Shown here: positions 17,249-26,069 of the stretch, in pieces
How positions within the stretch are numbered: position 1 is the first letter of the stretch
Layout: every line of letters starts with the position of its first letter
DNA from: Bradyrhizobium lablabi
Lineage (GTDB): Bacteria; Pseudomonadota; Alphaproteobacteria; Rhizobiales; Xanthobacteraceae
Assembly: GCF_001440475.1 (NCBI RefSeq)
Contig: NZ_LLYB01000134.1
Span: forward strand, 24,353-88,352
Length of the DNA stretch: 64,000 nucleotides
Reading direction: 5' to 3'
Made by a program: the position numbers and the translations under genes
Notes under the pieces: model-generated
Told to the model about the DNA's origin: nothing
Databases searched by the model: none
The model's input: the letters and a program-made list of their open reading frames with translations, nothing else

Positions 17249-20200
17249 ATGGCGACGCTTCCCGAGGACCTGTCGGTTGCGATCGAAGAGCTGGGATCAG
17301 CCATCACCGAGATGGAGTCGCATCTCGAATCCGTTCGCGCCGAGCGCGACGAGGCGAAGGCGCGCCAGGACGAGCTCGAAACCGAGAATGCGAATATGCG
17401 CCGGGAACTGAACCTCGCGCGCGAGCAGCAGAAGGCTTCCGCCGGCATCCTCAGTGTCATCAGCAGCTCGGTGGCCGATACCAAACCGGTATTCGAAAGC
17501 ATCCTCTCCAGCATCAAGCATCTTTTTGACAGCGAGGAGAGCCTGATTTTTCTCACCAGCGACGAAGGCCTGTTGCAAATTGCGGCCGCGCGCGGCGCAA
17601 ACGCCGAGGCGGCGCGCGAGCGGTTTCCGATTCCGATTGAAGGAACGGCAAGCGAGCTTGCGATTCGCGAGCGGCGACTGGTGCGTTCTGCCGACGTCCA
17701 GAACGATCCGGACGTGCCGATCGACCTGCGCGAGACCGCTCGCAGGATCGGGCAAAACTATTCGATGGCCATTGCGCCCATGCTCTGGGAAGACAAGGCA
17801 ATCGGCACGATTTTTGTGGGCCGCACCTCGATGGTGCCGTTTACGGACAGAGAGTGCGAGCTGCTGAACGTTTTCGCCGATCAGGCGGTCATTGCAATCC
17901 AGAACGCGCGGCTGGTCAACGACACCCGCGAGGCGCTGGAGCGGCAGACGGCCACCGCCGACATCCTCAAGGTGATCGCCTCGTCGCCCTCGGATGTGCA
18001 GCCGGTGTTCGAAGCCATCGCAGAAAGCGCCAAGCGCTTGCTGGGCGGGTTCTCGACCACGGTACTGCATTTCATCGGCGAAGAGCTTCATCTGGTCGCC
18101 TACACACCGACCAGTCCCGAGGCCGATGAAGCGCTGAAGGCCTCCTTCCCGCGCAAGCTTAAGGAATTCCCGGTCTTTGCGCTGGTCCGGAACGGCGAGA
18201 CCATGCAGTTCGCCGACACCGAAGCCGAAGGGGTGCCGGAAGCGAACCGGGAATTGGCCCGGCTGCGCGGCTTCCGCAGCGTGCTGTTCACCCCCCTGAT
18301 GAACCGCGGGACACCGGTCGGCATGATCAGCGTCACGCGGGCGGAGCCCGGCGCCTTCGCGCCTCACCACGTTCAACTGCTCAAGACCTTCGCCGACCAG
18401 GCAGTGATCGCCATCGAAAATACACGTCTCTTCAACGAAACGCAGGAAGCGCTGGAGCGACAGACGGCAACGGCTGATATCCTGAAGGCCATCGCGAGTT
18501 CGCCGTCGGACACAACCCCGGTGTTCGATACCATCGCCGACAGCGCCAACCGCCTGATCGGCGGTTTTTCGGCCGCCGTGTTCCGTTATATCGACGACAA
18601 GATTCATCTGGCGGCCTTCACGCCGACCGACGCAGACGGCGACACCTTCCTGCGGTCCTCATTCCCGGTCCCGCTGGACAAGTTTCCGCCCTACCAGCTG
18701 ACGCGCCAGGGGGCGCCGGTTGAATTGCCCGATACCGATCTCGAGCCGGCGGCGCGCGACATTGCGCGGGCCCGCGGTTATCGCAGCATGCTGTTCGCGC
18801 CGCTGATGAATGACGGTGAGGCCGTCGGCATCATCACCGTCACCCGCGTCGCGCCCGGCCCATTCGGCGAACAGCACACCCGCCTGCTGCAGATGTTCGC
18901 CGACCAGGCCGTGATCGCGATCAAGAATGTCGGACTGTTCAACGAGGTGAAGGCGCGGACCGACGACCTCAGCGAATCCCTGCGACAGCAAACCGCCATC
19001 GGCGACGTGCTCAAGACCATCAGCCGCTCGACTTTCGAATTGCAGCCGGTACTCGACACGCTGGTGCAGTCGGCGGCGCACCTTTGTGACGCCGACATGG
19101 CCTTCATCATGCGCCGCGTGGACGGCGAATACCGCGCAGGTGCCGCCGTCGGCTACACCGAAGCCTATATCGATTTCCTTACCAACCACCCGCTGGCCGT
19201 CAATCGCGGCACGGTGACTGGCCGCTCCGTGCTCGAGCGGCGCCCGGTGCAGATTCTGGATGTGATGGCTGACCCCGAATACACGCTTCGAGAGACTTAC
19301 ACTCTCGCCGGCCAGCGCACCGCGGTCGGCGTGCCGTTGTTGCGCGAGAACGACCCAATCGGCGTGATCGTGCTGGCACGCCGGCGCGTCGAACCATTCA
19401 CGCAGAAGCAGATCGACCTTGTCGCCACCTTCGCCGACCAGGCCGTGATCGCGATCGAGAACGTCCGGTTGTTCAACGAAGTTCACCAGCGCACCGAGGA
19501 CCTGAGCGAAGCCCTTCAGCAGCAGACCGCCACCGGCGAGGTGCTGAAGGTGATCGCCTCCTCGCCGACCGACGTAAACCCCGCCCTCCAGGCCATTGTC
19601 GAAAGCGCCTGCACCTTTTGCAATGCCTATGATGCCGGCGTGCTGCTGAAGATTGGCGACAATTTGCATTTCAGCGCCCATCACGGACCCATTCGGACAG
19701 GTCAAGAGCCGCGTCCAATCAACCGAGACTGGGTCGTAGGTCGCTCGGTCATCGACAAGGCACCGGTGCAGGTGTCCGATTTTCAGGCTCTCGAGGCCGC
19801 CGAGTTTCCGGAGGGACAGCGGCAGTCGCGCGAACAGGGGCACCGCTGCACGCTCAGCGTACCGCTGTTGCGGGAGGGCGAGGCGATCGGCGCAATCGCA
19901 CTGCGTCGCCTGGAGCCGCTAGCCTTCAGCGACAAGCAGATCGCGCTGCTGCAGACCTTTGCCGACCAGGCCGTGATCGCCATCGGCAATGTGCGGCTGT
20001 TCGAAGAGGTGCAGGCCAAGACGCGCGACCTGTCGGAAGCCCTCACCTATCAGACCGGAAGCGCCAATATTCTCCGCGTCATCGCCTCGTCGCCGACTGA
20101 CATCAATCCTGTCCTCAATGCCATCGTCGAAAGCGCCTGCGAGCTCTTGAACGCTTATGATGCGGTATTGCGCCTGAAGAAGGCCGACAATCTCTGCTTC

Positions 20201-21958
20201 AGCGCCCACCATGGCCCGATATCGACGTTCAGGAATGAACGGCCCATCAACAGGGACTGGACGGCAGGTCGAGCGGTCGTCGACCGGAGACCGATACAGA
20301 TCAACGACCTGCTTGCTCCGGAGGGAGATGAATTTCCCGAAGCGCGGGAATTGGCTCTGCAGCAGGGCCACCGCACCATCATGAGCGTGCCCCTGCTGCG
20401 CGAAGGCGAGAGCCTGGGTGCGATTACGCTTCGTCGCCTGGAGGTGAACCCATTCAGCGACAAGCAGATCGCCCTGCTGCAGACCTTCGCCGACCAGGCC
20501 GTAATCGCCATCGGCAATGTCCGCCTGTTCGAGGAGGTGCAGGCCAAGACGCGCGATCTGGAGGAATCGCTGCAGCAGCAGACCGCGACCGCGGACGTGC
20601 TCAGGGTGATCAGCGCCTCGCCCGGAGAACTAGAGCCGGTGTTCCAGGCCATGCTGGAAAACGCTGGGCGACTCTGCGAGGCGAAATTCGCGATGCTGCG
20701 CCTGTTGAAAGGCGACCAATTTCACGGCGTCGCCGCGTGGAATTTGCCTCCCGCCTTCGGCGAATTTCTTGCGCAGACTCCGATCCGCGTCGACCCCAAG
20801 CTTCCGCTGGGCAGCGTCGTCACTACAAAGCGGCCGGTTCACGTCCATGATGTTTTGCAGCATGAGGCCTATCTTGAGCGCTATCCGGGCATGATCGCAC
20901 TCGCGGAAATCGGCGGCGGCCGCACGCTGCTGCAGGTGCCCATGCTCAAGGAGAATCAACTCGTCGGAACGATCGGCCTCTACCGTCAGGAGGTCCGGCC
21001 GTTCACCGAGAAGCAGATCGCTCTGGTGCAGAACTTTGCTGCCCAGGCCGTGATCGCGATCGAAAATGCTCGCCTGCTCAACGAACTCCGCCAACGCACC
21101 AGCGACCTGTCCCAATCGCTGGACGACCTGCGCACCGCGCAGGACCGCCTAGTGCAGACCGAAAAACTCGCCTCGCTTGGCCAGCTCACCGCCGGCATCG
21201 CCCACGAGATCAAGAATCCACTCAACTTCGTCAACAATTTCGCTGCCCTTTCAGTGGAATTGACCGAGGAGTTGAACGATGCGCTCAAGCAAGTCGAAGT
21301 CGCCGGGGAAATCCGTGCGGAAGTAGACGAATTAACGGGGCTCCTGAGGGGTAACCTCGAGAAGGTCGTGCAACACGGCAAGCGCGCCGATTCCATCGTC
21401 AAGAACATGCTCCTGCATTCGCGCGAGGGTGGCGGCGAGCACCGGCTGTCCGACATCAACGCACTGGTGGATGAGAGCCTCAACCTGGCCTATCACGGCG
21501 CCCGCGCCGAGAAACCGGGCTTCAACGTCACGTTGGAGCGCGATTTCGATCCGGCCGCAGGCGAGCTCGACCTGTTCCCGCAGGAGATCACCCGCGTGAT
21601 CCTTAATCTGGTCTCGAATGGCTTTTACGCGGTGACCAAGCGCAACAAGGAAGGCGGCGAGGCCGGCTTCGAGCCGACGCTGCGGGCGAGCACGAAAAAC
21701 CTCGGCGAAAGCGTCGAGATCCGCATCCGCGACAACGGCATCGGCATTCCGCCCGAGGTAAAGGAAAAGATGTTCAACCCCTTCTTCACCAGCAAGCCGG
21801 CCGGCGAAGGGACCGGGTTGGGTCTGTCGATGAGCCATGACATCGTCGTGAAACAGCACGGCGGGACAATTGACGTGGAGACCCAGCCGGGCCATTTCAC
21901 CGAATTCCGCATCGTGTTGCCGCGAACAAGCGATTTTGCAGAAAAGTCTAGAGGGTAG
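17249..21958 (+). CDS. Cytoplasmic histidine kinase with seven GAF domains
   Basis: The 1,569-residue kinase has no membrane segment. After a coiled coil (about 15-65) come seven GAF domains whose ends are marked by FADQAVIAI..RL (FAAQAVIAI in the last) near residues 209, 382, 550, 728, 903, 1078 and 1260. Six of the seven are introduced by a linker of the type LERQTATADILKVIASSP. The kinase part has TAGIAHEIKNPLNF (phospho-His near 1317) and an ATPase domain with DNGIGIP and GTGLGLSMS. GAF domains bind small ligands or haem; the signals here are unknown. The ATG at 17249 is preferred over a TTG at 17216, though neither has a strong binding site. The next two genes encode its likely outputs. 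Confidence 0.93.
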   Translation: MATLPEDLSVAIEELGSAITEMESHLESVRAERDEAKARQDELETENANMRRELNLAREQQKASAGILSVISSSVADTKPVFESILSSIKHLFDSEESLIFLTSDEGLLQIAAARGANAEAARERFPIPIEGTASELAIRERRLVRSADVQNDPDVPIDLRETARRIGQNYSMAIAPMLWEDKAIGTIFVGRTSMVPFTDRECELLNVFADQAVIAIQNARLVNDTREALERQTATADILKVIASSPSDVQPVFEAIAESAKRLLGGFSTTVLHFIGEELHLVAYTPTSPEADEALKASFPRKLKEFPVFALVRNGETMQFADTEAEGVPEANRELARLRGFRSVLFTPLMNRGTPVGMISVTRAEPGAFAPHHVQLLKTFADQAVIAIENTRLFNETQEALERQTATADILKAIASSPSDTTPVFDTIADSANRLIGGFSAAVFRYIDDKIHLAAFTPTDADGDTFLRSSFPVPLDKFPPYQLTRQGAPVELPDTDLEPAARDIARARGYRSMLFAPLMNDGEAVGIITVTRVAPGPFGEQHTRLLQMFADQAVIAIKNVGLFNEVKARTDDLSESLRQQTAIGDVLKTISRSTFELQPVLDTLVQSAAHLCDADMAFIMRRVDGEYRAGAAVGYTEAYIDFLTNHPLAVNRGTVTGRSVLERRPVQILDVMADPEYTLRETYTLAGQRTAVGVPLLRENDPIGVIVLARRRVEPFTQKQIDLVATFADQAVIAIENVRLFNEVHQRTEDLSEALQQQTATGEVLKVIASSPTDVNPALQAIVESACTFCNAYDAGVLLKIGDNLHFSAHHGPIRTGQEPRPINRDWVVGRSVIDKAPVQVSDFQALEAAEFPEGQRQSREQGHRCTLSVPLLREGEAIGAIALRRLEPLAFSDKQIALLQTFADQAVIAIGNVRLFEEVQAKTRDLSEALTYQTGSANILRVIASSPTDINPVLNAIVESACELLNAYDAVLRLKKADNLCFSAHHGPISTFRNERPINRDWTAGRAVVDRRPIQINDLLAPEGDEFPEARELALQQGHRTIMSVPLLREGESLGAITLRRLEVNPFSDKQIALLQTFADQAVIAIGNVRLFEEVQAKTRDLEESLQQQTATADVLRVISASPGELEPVFQAMLENAGRLCEAKFAMLRLLKGDQFHGVAAWNLPPAFGEFLAQTPIRVDPKLPLGSVVTTKRPVHVHDVLQHEAYLERYPGMIALAEIGGGRTLLQVPMLKENQLVGTIGLYRQEVRPFTEKQIALVQNFAAQAVIAIENARLLNELRQRTSDLSQSLDDLRTAQDRLVQTEKLASLGQLTAGIAHEIKNPLNFVNNFAALSVELTEELNDALKQVEVAGEIRAEVDELTGLLRGNLEKVVQHGKRADSIVKNMLLHSREGGGEHRLSDINALVDESLNLAYHGARAEKPGFNVTLERDFDPAAGELDLFPQEITRVILNLVSNGFYAVTKRNKEGGEAGFEPTLRASTKNLGESVEIRIRDNGIGIPPEVKEKMFNPFFTSKPAGEGTGLGLSMSHDIVVKQHGGTIDVETQPGHFTEFRIVLPRTSDFAEKSRG

Positions 21959-21960
21959 CC

Positions 21961-22350
21961 GTGAGTGTTCTGGTTCTGGTTGTCGATGACGAGCCCGATG
22001 TGGAAGCGTTGTTCCGCCAGCAATTCCGCCGCGACCTGCGCGCGCAGCGTTTCGTCATGGACTTCGCCAGTTCCGCGTCGGACGCGCTGGCGCGCGTCGG
22101 CTCCCCCACCGAGCACTCGCTGATCCTGATCCTGTCCGACATCAACATGCCCGGCATGACAGGGCTGGAAATGCTGCCCAAGGTCAAGGAAATGCGGCCC
22201 GAGGTGCCGGTCATCATGATCACGGCCTATGGCGATGCCGACACCAAGCGCAAGGCGCTGGAGAACGGCGCAACCGACCTTCTGACCAAACCGATCGACT
22301 TCGCGACGCTGCGTCAGGAGATCGATGCCAGGGTCGAGCAAGCCGCATGA
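21961..22350 (+). CDS. Single-domain response regulator
   Basis: The protein is a 129-residue receiver with acidic residues at 9-11, phospho-acceptor D60 in LSDINMPG, T in MITAYGDAD and K in LLTKPIDF. There is no output domain. It starts with a GTG two bases after the kinase stop, and its own stop overlaps the next start (ATGA), so all three genes are translationally coupled. It probably takes phosphate from the multi-GAF kinase, either as a CheY-like messenger or as a phosphate sink for the cyclase receiver (inference). Confidence 0.92.
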   Translation: MSVLVLVVDDEPDVEALFRQQFRRDLRAQRFVMDFASSASDALARVGSPTEHSLILILSDINMPGMTGLEMLPKVKEMRPEVPVIMITAYGDADTKRKALENGATDLLTKPIDFATLRQEIDARVEQAA

Positions 22351-23594
22351 CCGCAACCATCCTCGTGGTCGATGATGAGCCGGATCTGGAGGCGCTGATC
22401 CTTCAGAAATTCCGGCGGCAGGTTCGCGAGGGTCTGGTCAGCTTCATGTTTGCGCGCGACGGGCTCGAGGCGTTGCAGTCGCTCGAAGCGCATCCGCACG
22501 TCGATCTGGTGGTCTCCGACATCAACATGCCGCGAATGGACGGCTTGTCGCTGCTCGCCAGGCTGCAGGAATCCGAGGACAAGAAATCGACCATTATCGT
22601 GTCGGCTTACAGCGACATGAGCAACATCCGCACCGCGATGAATCGCGGCGCATTCGACTTCGTGACCAAACCGATCGATTTCGTCGATCTTGAAGCGACG
22701 ATCGACAAGACCCTGCGGCACATCGAAATGCTGCGCGAGACGCGGCGCCGTCAGGCGGAAGCCGAGCGCGCCCATGCCTCGCTCTCCCGCTATTTCTCGC
22801 CCGAACTCGCCAAGCGGCTTGCGTCCAGCGTGGGCGACGGCATGGAGGTGGCCTGGCGCGACGTTGCGGTCATCTTCACCGATATCACCAACTTCACCGC
22901 GCTCGTGGAGACGGCCCCGCCCGAACTGCTTGGAGAACTGCTCAACGAATATGTGGCCGGAATGACCGACGTCGTCTTCGCGCATGAGGGGACCGTGGCG
23001 AAGGTGATCGGCGATGCCATCGAGGTGCTGTTCAATGCGCCCAGCGACCAGCCCGACCATGCGACGCGCGCGGTCGCCTGCGCGGCGGAGCTCGACGCAT
23101 GGGCGGAAGCGTTTCGCGAACGGTGGAAGGCGAGAGGCGTGAATTTCGGCGCCACCCGCATCGGCGTTCACGCCGGTCCTGCGCTGGTCGGCAATTTCGG
23201 GGGCGGCCGCTTCTTCGACTACACGGCTTACGGCGACGCCATCAACACGGCGGCGAGGCTTGAAGCGGCGAACAAGGTTCTCGGCACCCGGATCTGCGTC
23301 AGCGCGACAATTGCAAACGCTGCTGAGAATTTCAGGGGCCGGCCGGTCGGCGATCTCGCGCTGCGCGGGCGCAGCGAACCATTGCGTGCCTACGAGCCTT
23401 TATCGGCAGCGAGGTTTGGCGCGCCGGCGACATCGCAGTACGGCGAAGCTTTCGCCAGGCTCGAGGCCGGTGACGGCACCGCCATGCCGGCCTTTGCCGC
23501 ACTTGTCGGCGCGCACCCCGAGGATCCTCTGGCCAATTTTCACCTGAAGCGGCTGCTCAACGGCGCGAAGGGTGTCCTTATGCAGCTTGAGTAG
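22347..23594 (+). CDS. Response regulator with class III adenylate/guanylate cyclase domain
   Basis: The 415-residue protein has an N-terminal receiver (1-125) with phospho-acceptor D58 in VVSDINMP and K in FVTKPID. A helical linker ([24 protein letters not shown] region) leads to a class III cyclase domain (about 165-345). Metal-binding aspartates are in FTDITNFT and VIGDAIEV. The lysine before IGDAI and the threonine in YTAYGDAIN sit at the purine-selecting positions and favour ATP (inference). It is coupled by ATGA to the preceding regulator. Phosphorylation by the multi-GAF kinase would link its sensory input to cAMP production. Confidence 0.93.
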   Translation: MTATILVVDDEPDLEALILQKFRRQVREGLVSFMFARDGLEALQSLEAHPHVDLVVSDINMPRMDGLSLLARLQESEDKKSTIIVSAYSDMSNIRTAMNRGAFDFVTKPIDFVDLEATIDKTLRHIEMLRETRRRQAEAERAHASLSRYFSPELAKRLASSVGDGMEVAWRDVAVIFTDITNFTALVETAPPELLGELLNEYVAGMTDVVFAHEGTVAKVIGDAIEVLFNAPSDQPDHATRAVACAAELDAWAEAFRERWKARGVNFGATRIGVHAGPALVGNFGGGRFFDYTAYGDAINTAARLEAANKVLGTRICVSATIANAAENFRGRPVGDLALRGRSEPLRAYEPLSAARFGAPATSQYGEAFARLEAGDGTAMPAFAALVGAHPEDPLANFHLKRLLNGAKGVLMQLE

Positions 23595-23604
23595 CCAGGC
23601 GGCC

Positions 23605-25179
23605 CTACTCCGCCATCTCCGTCGGCGTCGAGGGACCGGCCAGCGGACGTTCCTCCATCGCGAGGATGCAAACCGCAGCAGTTGCGAGCAGCGCGGTGGC
23701 GGCGCCGAAGACATAGCGGAACGCGGTGATCATGTCGGCGACGGGAATGGCATTCGCCGGTCCCCGGTGCTCGCCGAGCGAGATGCCCGCGCCCAGCGAC
23801 ATCAGCAGGATCGCGCTGAAGGCCGCGACCGCGAACGACGACATCAGCGCGCGGAAGAAATTCATCGCACCGGTGACGGTGCCGATTTGCGGGCGCACCA
23901 CCGAGTTCTGCAGCGAGACCACGCTGACCGGGAAAGTCGTGCCGAGCCCAAGCGCGAACAGCGACAGGACGATCAGCAAGCCCCACAGCGGCAGCGTCGT
24001 CACGGTCAGCACCACGCCGAAGGTGGTCGACACCAACGTTCCGGCGATCGCAACGCGCTTGTAGTGCTTGGCGCGCGCCATGGTCCGTCCGGCGATCGCC
24101 GCGCCACAGGTGGAGATCGCGGCGAGCGGGATCAGCGCCAGCCCCGCCTCGCTGGCCGTGAGATGGTAGACCACCTCGTAATACAGCGGCAGATGCACGG
24201 TCAGCCCGGTGATGGCGCCCAGCGCGCAGGCGCCGGCCACGATGGCGTAAGGCACCACCGTTCCGCCCAGCAGCGACAGCGGCAGGAACGGCTCCTCGGC
24301 GTTGCGCGCATGCCAGACAAAGGCGAACGCCAGCGCCACCGACGCGCTGATCATCGCCATGATCGCAGGCGACAGCCAGGCGTAACGATTGCCGCCCCAG
24401 GTCAGCACCAGCATGACCACGACAGCGGCGGCCATCAGCAGCAATCCGCCGAGCCAGTCGACCTTGCGCCGGCGGTGGAATACGGGGATCTTGCCCATCT
24501 TCGGCAGCAGCAGGAACAGCGCTCCGACCGCAAGCGGCACGTTGATCCAGAAGATCATCGACCAGTGCAGATGCTCGGCGAACACGCCGCCGAGCACGGG
24601 GCCCAACAGGCCCGCCGTCATCCAGACGCCGCTGAAATAGGCCTGATATTTGCCGCGCTCGCGTGGGCTGACGACGTCGGAAATCACGGTCTGCACGACC
24701 GGCATGATACCGCCGCCGCCGACCCCCTGCAGGCCACGCGCGACGATCAATACCGGCATGTTGGGCGCCACCGCGCACAGAATCGAGCCAGCCGTGAACA
24801 GGACAAGCGAAACCGTGATCATGACGCGGCGGCCGTAGATGTCGCTCAGCGTACCGAATACGGGTGCTACCGCGGTCGAGGCCAAAAGATAGGCCGAGAT
24901 CACCCAGGAGAGATTGCTGACGTCATTGAACTGGCGGCCGATGGTCGGCAGCGCCGTCGCCACGATGGTCTGGTCGAGGGCGGCCAGGAACATCGTCAGC
25001 AACAGGCTCATCAGGATGGTGCGGACCTCGTCCTGGCTCAGCGGCGCGGGCGGTGCGATCGGTGGCGCATCGCTGACATCCATGACCTCGGTCGAGATGT
25101 GCGAAAGCTCGCTGCCAATATCATCAGGCAATGTCGTCTGGTCGGCGGGCTCGCGGCCCAGCCGCTGGTGCTGGTTCAT
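23605..25179 (-). CDS. MFS drug/proton antiporter, DHA2 (EmrB/QacA) type
   Basis: The 524-residue inner-membrane exporter has about 14 helices. Family motifs are visible: LDQTIVATALPTI in helix 1, GTLSDIYGRRVMI (motif A) and GLLGPVLGGVF (motif C). A polar stretch of about 50 residues precedes the first helix. The ATG at 25179 (MNQHQRLG) is chosen as the first ATG in frame; upstream codons are weakly coding, and an ATG at 25083 is an alternative. It converges with the cyclase gene, 10 bases away. The substrate is unknown; no EmrA-like partner or TetR regulator is adjacent. Confidence 0.9.
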   Translation of the reverse strand: MNQHQRLGREPADQTTLPDDIGSELSHISTEVMDVSDAPPIAPPAPLSQDEVRTILMSLLLTMFLAALDQTIVATALPTIGRQFNDVSNLSWVISAYLLASTAVAPVFGTLSDIYGRRVMITVSLVLFTAGSILCAVAPNMPVLIVARGLQGVGGGGIMPVVQTVISDVVSPRERGKYQAYFSGVWMTAGLLGPVLGGVFAEHLHWSMIFWINVPLAVGALFLLLPKMGKIPVFHRRRKVDWLGGLLLMAAAVVVMLVLTWGGNRYAWLSPAIMAMISASVALAFAFVWHARNAEEPFLPLSLLGGTVVPYAIVAGACALGAITGLTVHLPLYYEVVYHLTASEAGLALIPLAAISTCGAAIAGRTMARAKHYKRVAIAGTLVSTTFGVVLTVTTLPLWGLLIVLSLFALGLGTTFPVSVVSLQNSVVRPQIGTVTGAMNFFRALMSSFAVAAFSAILLMSLGAGISLGEHRGPANAIPVADMITAFRYVFGAATALLATAAVCILAMEERPLAGPSTPTEMAE

Positions 25180-25341
25180 GTCGGACGTAATATTCTTCTG
25201 CGCGGCCAAGCCCGCCGGGATGGAATCGCCATATGTGAGGCACTCTAGAGGGCGAACTTCCCCCGCGGCAGCACCTTGCGCGCATGGGAGCATCCCGCGC
25301 AGGGACCATCGCGTTTCCGTGAAAGGTCCAGGGATTTGTGT

Positions 25342-25857
25342 TCAGGCTTTCGGACGCTTCTTCAGCCGGGCCCGCTTCGGTAGCAGCGCCGGCCATTGCA
25401 CGATGTGATCCTCGAGCTCCTCATCCGGGATCTCGTTCTCGGTGCCCTGCACCCTGCCGCGGACGGAAACGCCGGCTTCGTGCACGGTATTGGGATCACC
25501 CGAAATCAGCGGGTGCCACCAGTAGAGATCGCGCCCCTCGGCGACCAGCTTGTAGCCGCAGCTCGGCGGCAGCCAGTTCAGGGTGCGGACGTTCTCGGGC
25601 GTCAGGCGGACGCAATCGGGAACCTTGTCGGAACGGTTCTGGTAGTCCTTGCAGGCGCACAGGCCGGAATCGAGCAGTTTGCAGGAAACGTGGGTGAAAT
25701 AGATTTTCCCGGTGTCCTCGTCCTCGAGCTTTTCCAGGCAGCAGCGCGCGCAGCCGTCGCACAGGCTTTCCCATTCGGCGTTGGACATCTCCTCCAACGT
25801 CTTGGTTTTCCAGAAGAATCCCTCCTGGGCCGAGGGTCGTTTGGGCGGCGCGGTCAT
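25342..25857 (-). CDS. UPF0260 / YcgN-family cysteine-cluster protein
   Basis: The 171-residue protein contains CDGCARCC and later cysteines in VSCKLL and CACKDY, the cysteine cluster of the YcgN family (UPF0260, YkgJ-like), which may bind an Fe-S or zinc centre. The function is not established. The start is taken as the ATG at 25857 ([11 protein letters not shown]); a TTG at 25914 would add 19 residues. Typical downstream features, [14 protein letters not shown] and [12 protein letters not shown], are present. It stands alone between the exporter and the penicillin-binding protein. Confidence 0.88.
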   Translation of the reverse strand: MTAPPKRPSAQEGFFWKTKTLEEMSNAEWESLCDGCARCCLEKLEDEDTGKIYFTHVSCKLLDSGLCACKDYQNRSDKVPDCVRLTPENVRTLNWLPPSCGYKLVAEGRDLYWWHPLISGDPNTVHEAGVSVRGRVQGTENEIPDEELEDHIVQWPALLPKRARLKKRPKA

Positions 25858-26069
25858 GAAGTCGGTTGGTTTCCGGGTCGGGTTCGGCTGTGGCACATCT
25901 AGTGGGTCCACCAACCAGGGCGCAAGCGGGTCGATAACGGGAGCAAAAAAGGTGGGACGGCGTTAGGGCTGACCGTCAAAATGGTGAGCGGAAGCATTGG
26001 TTTATGGCGCCCGCTCAGATAGAACAAATGTGAGTCCCCAGGGTCGCGAGAGCGAGCCGTAAAAGCGCC

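Noticed and set aside
23572-25248. A 558-codon plus-strand frame opposite the MFS exporter
   Set aside because: Low-complexity R/D/Q composition; the minus strand has a 14-helix transporter with family motifs.
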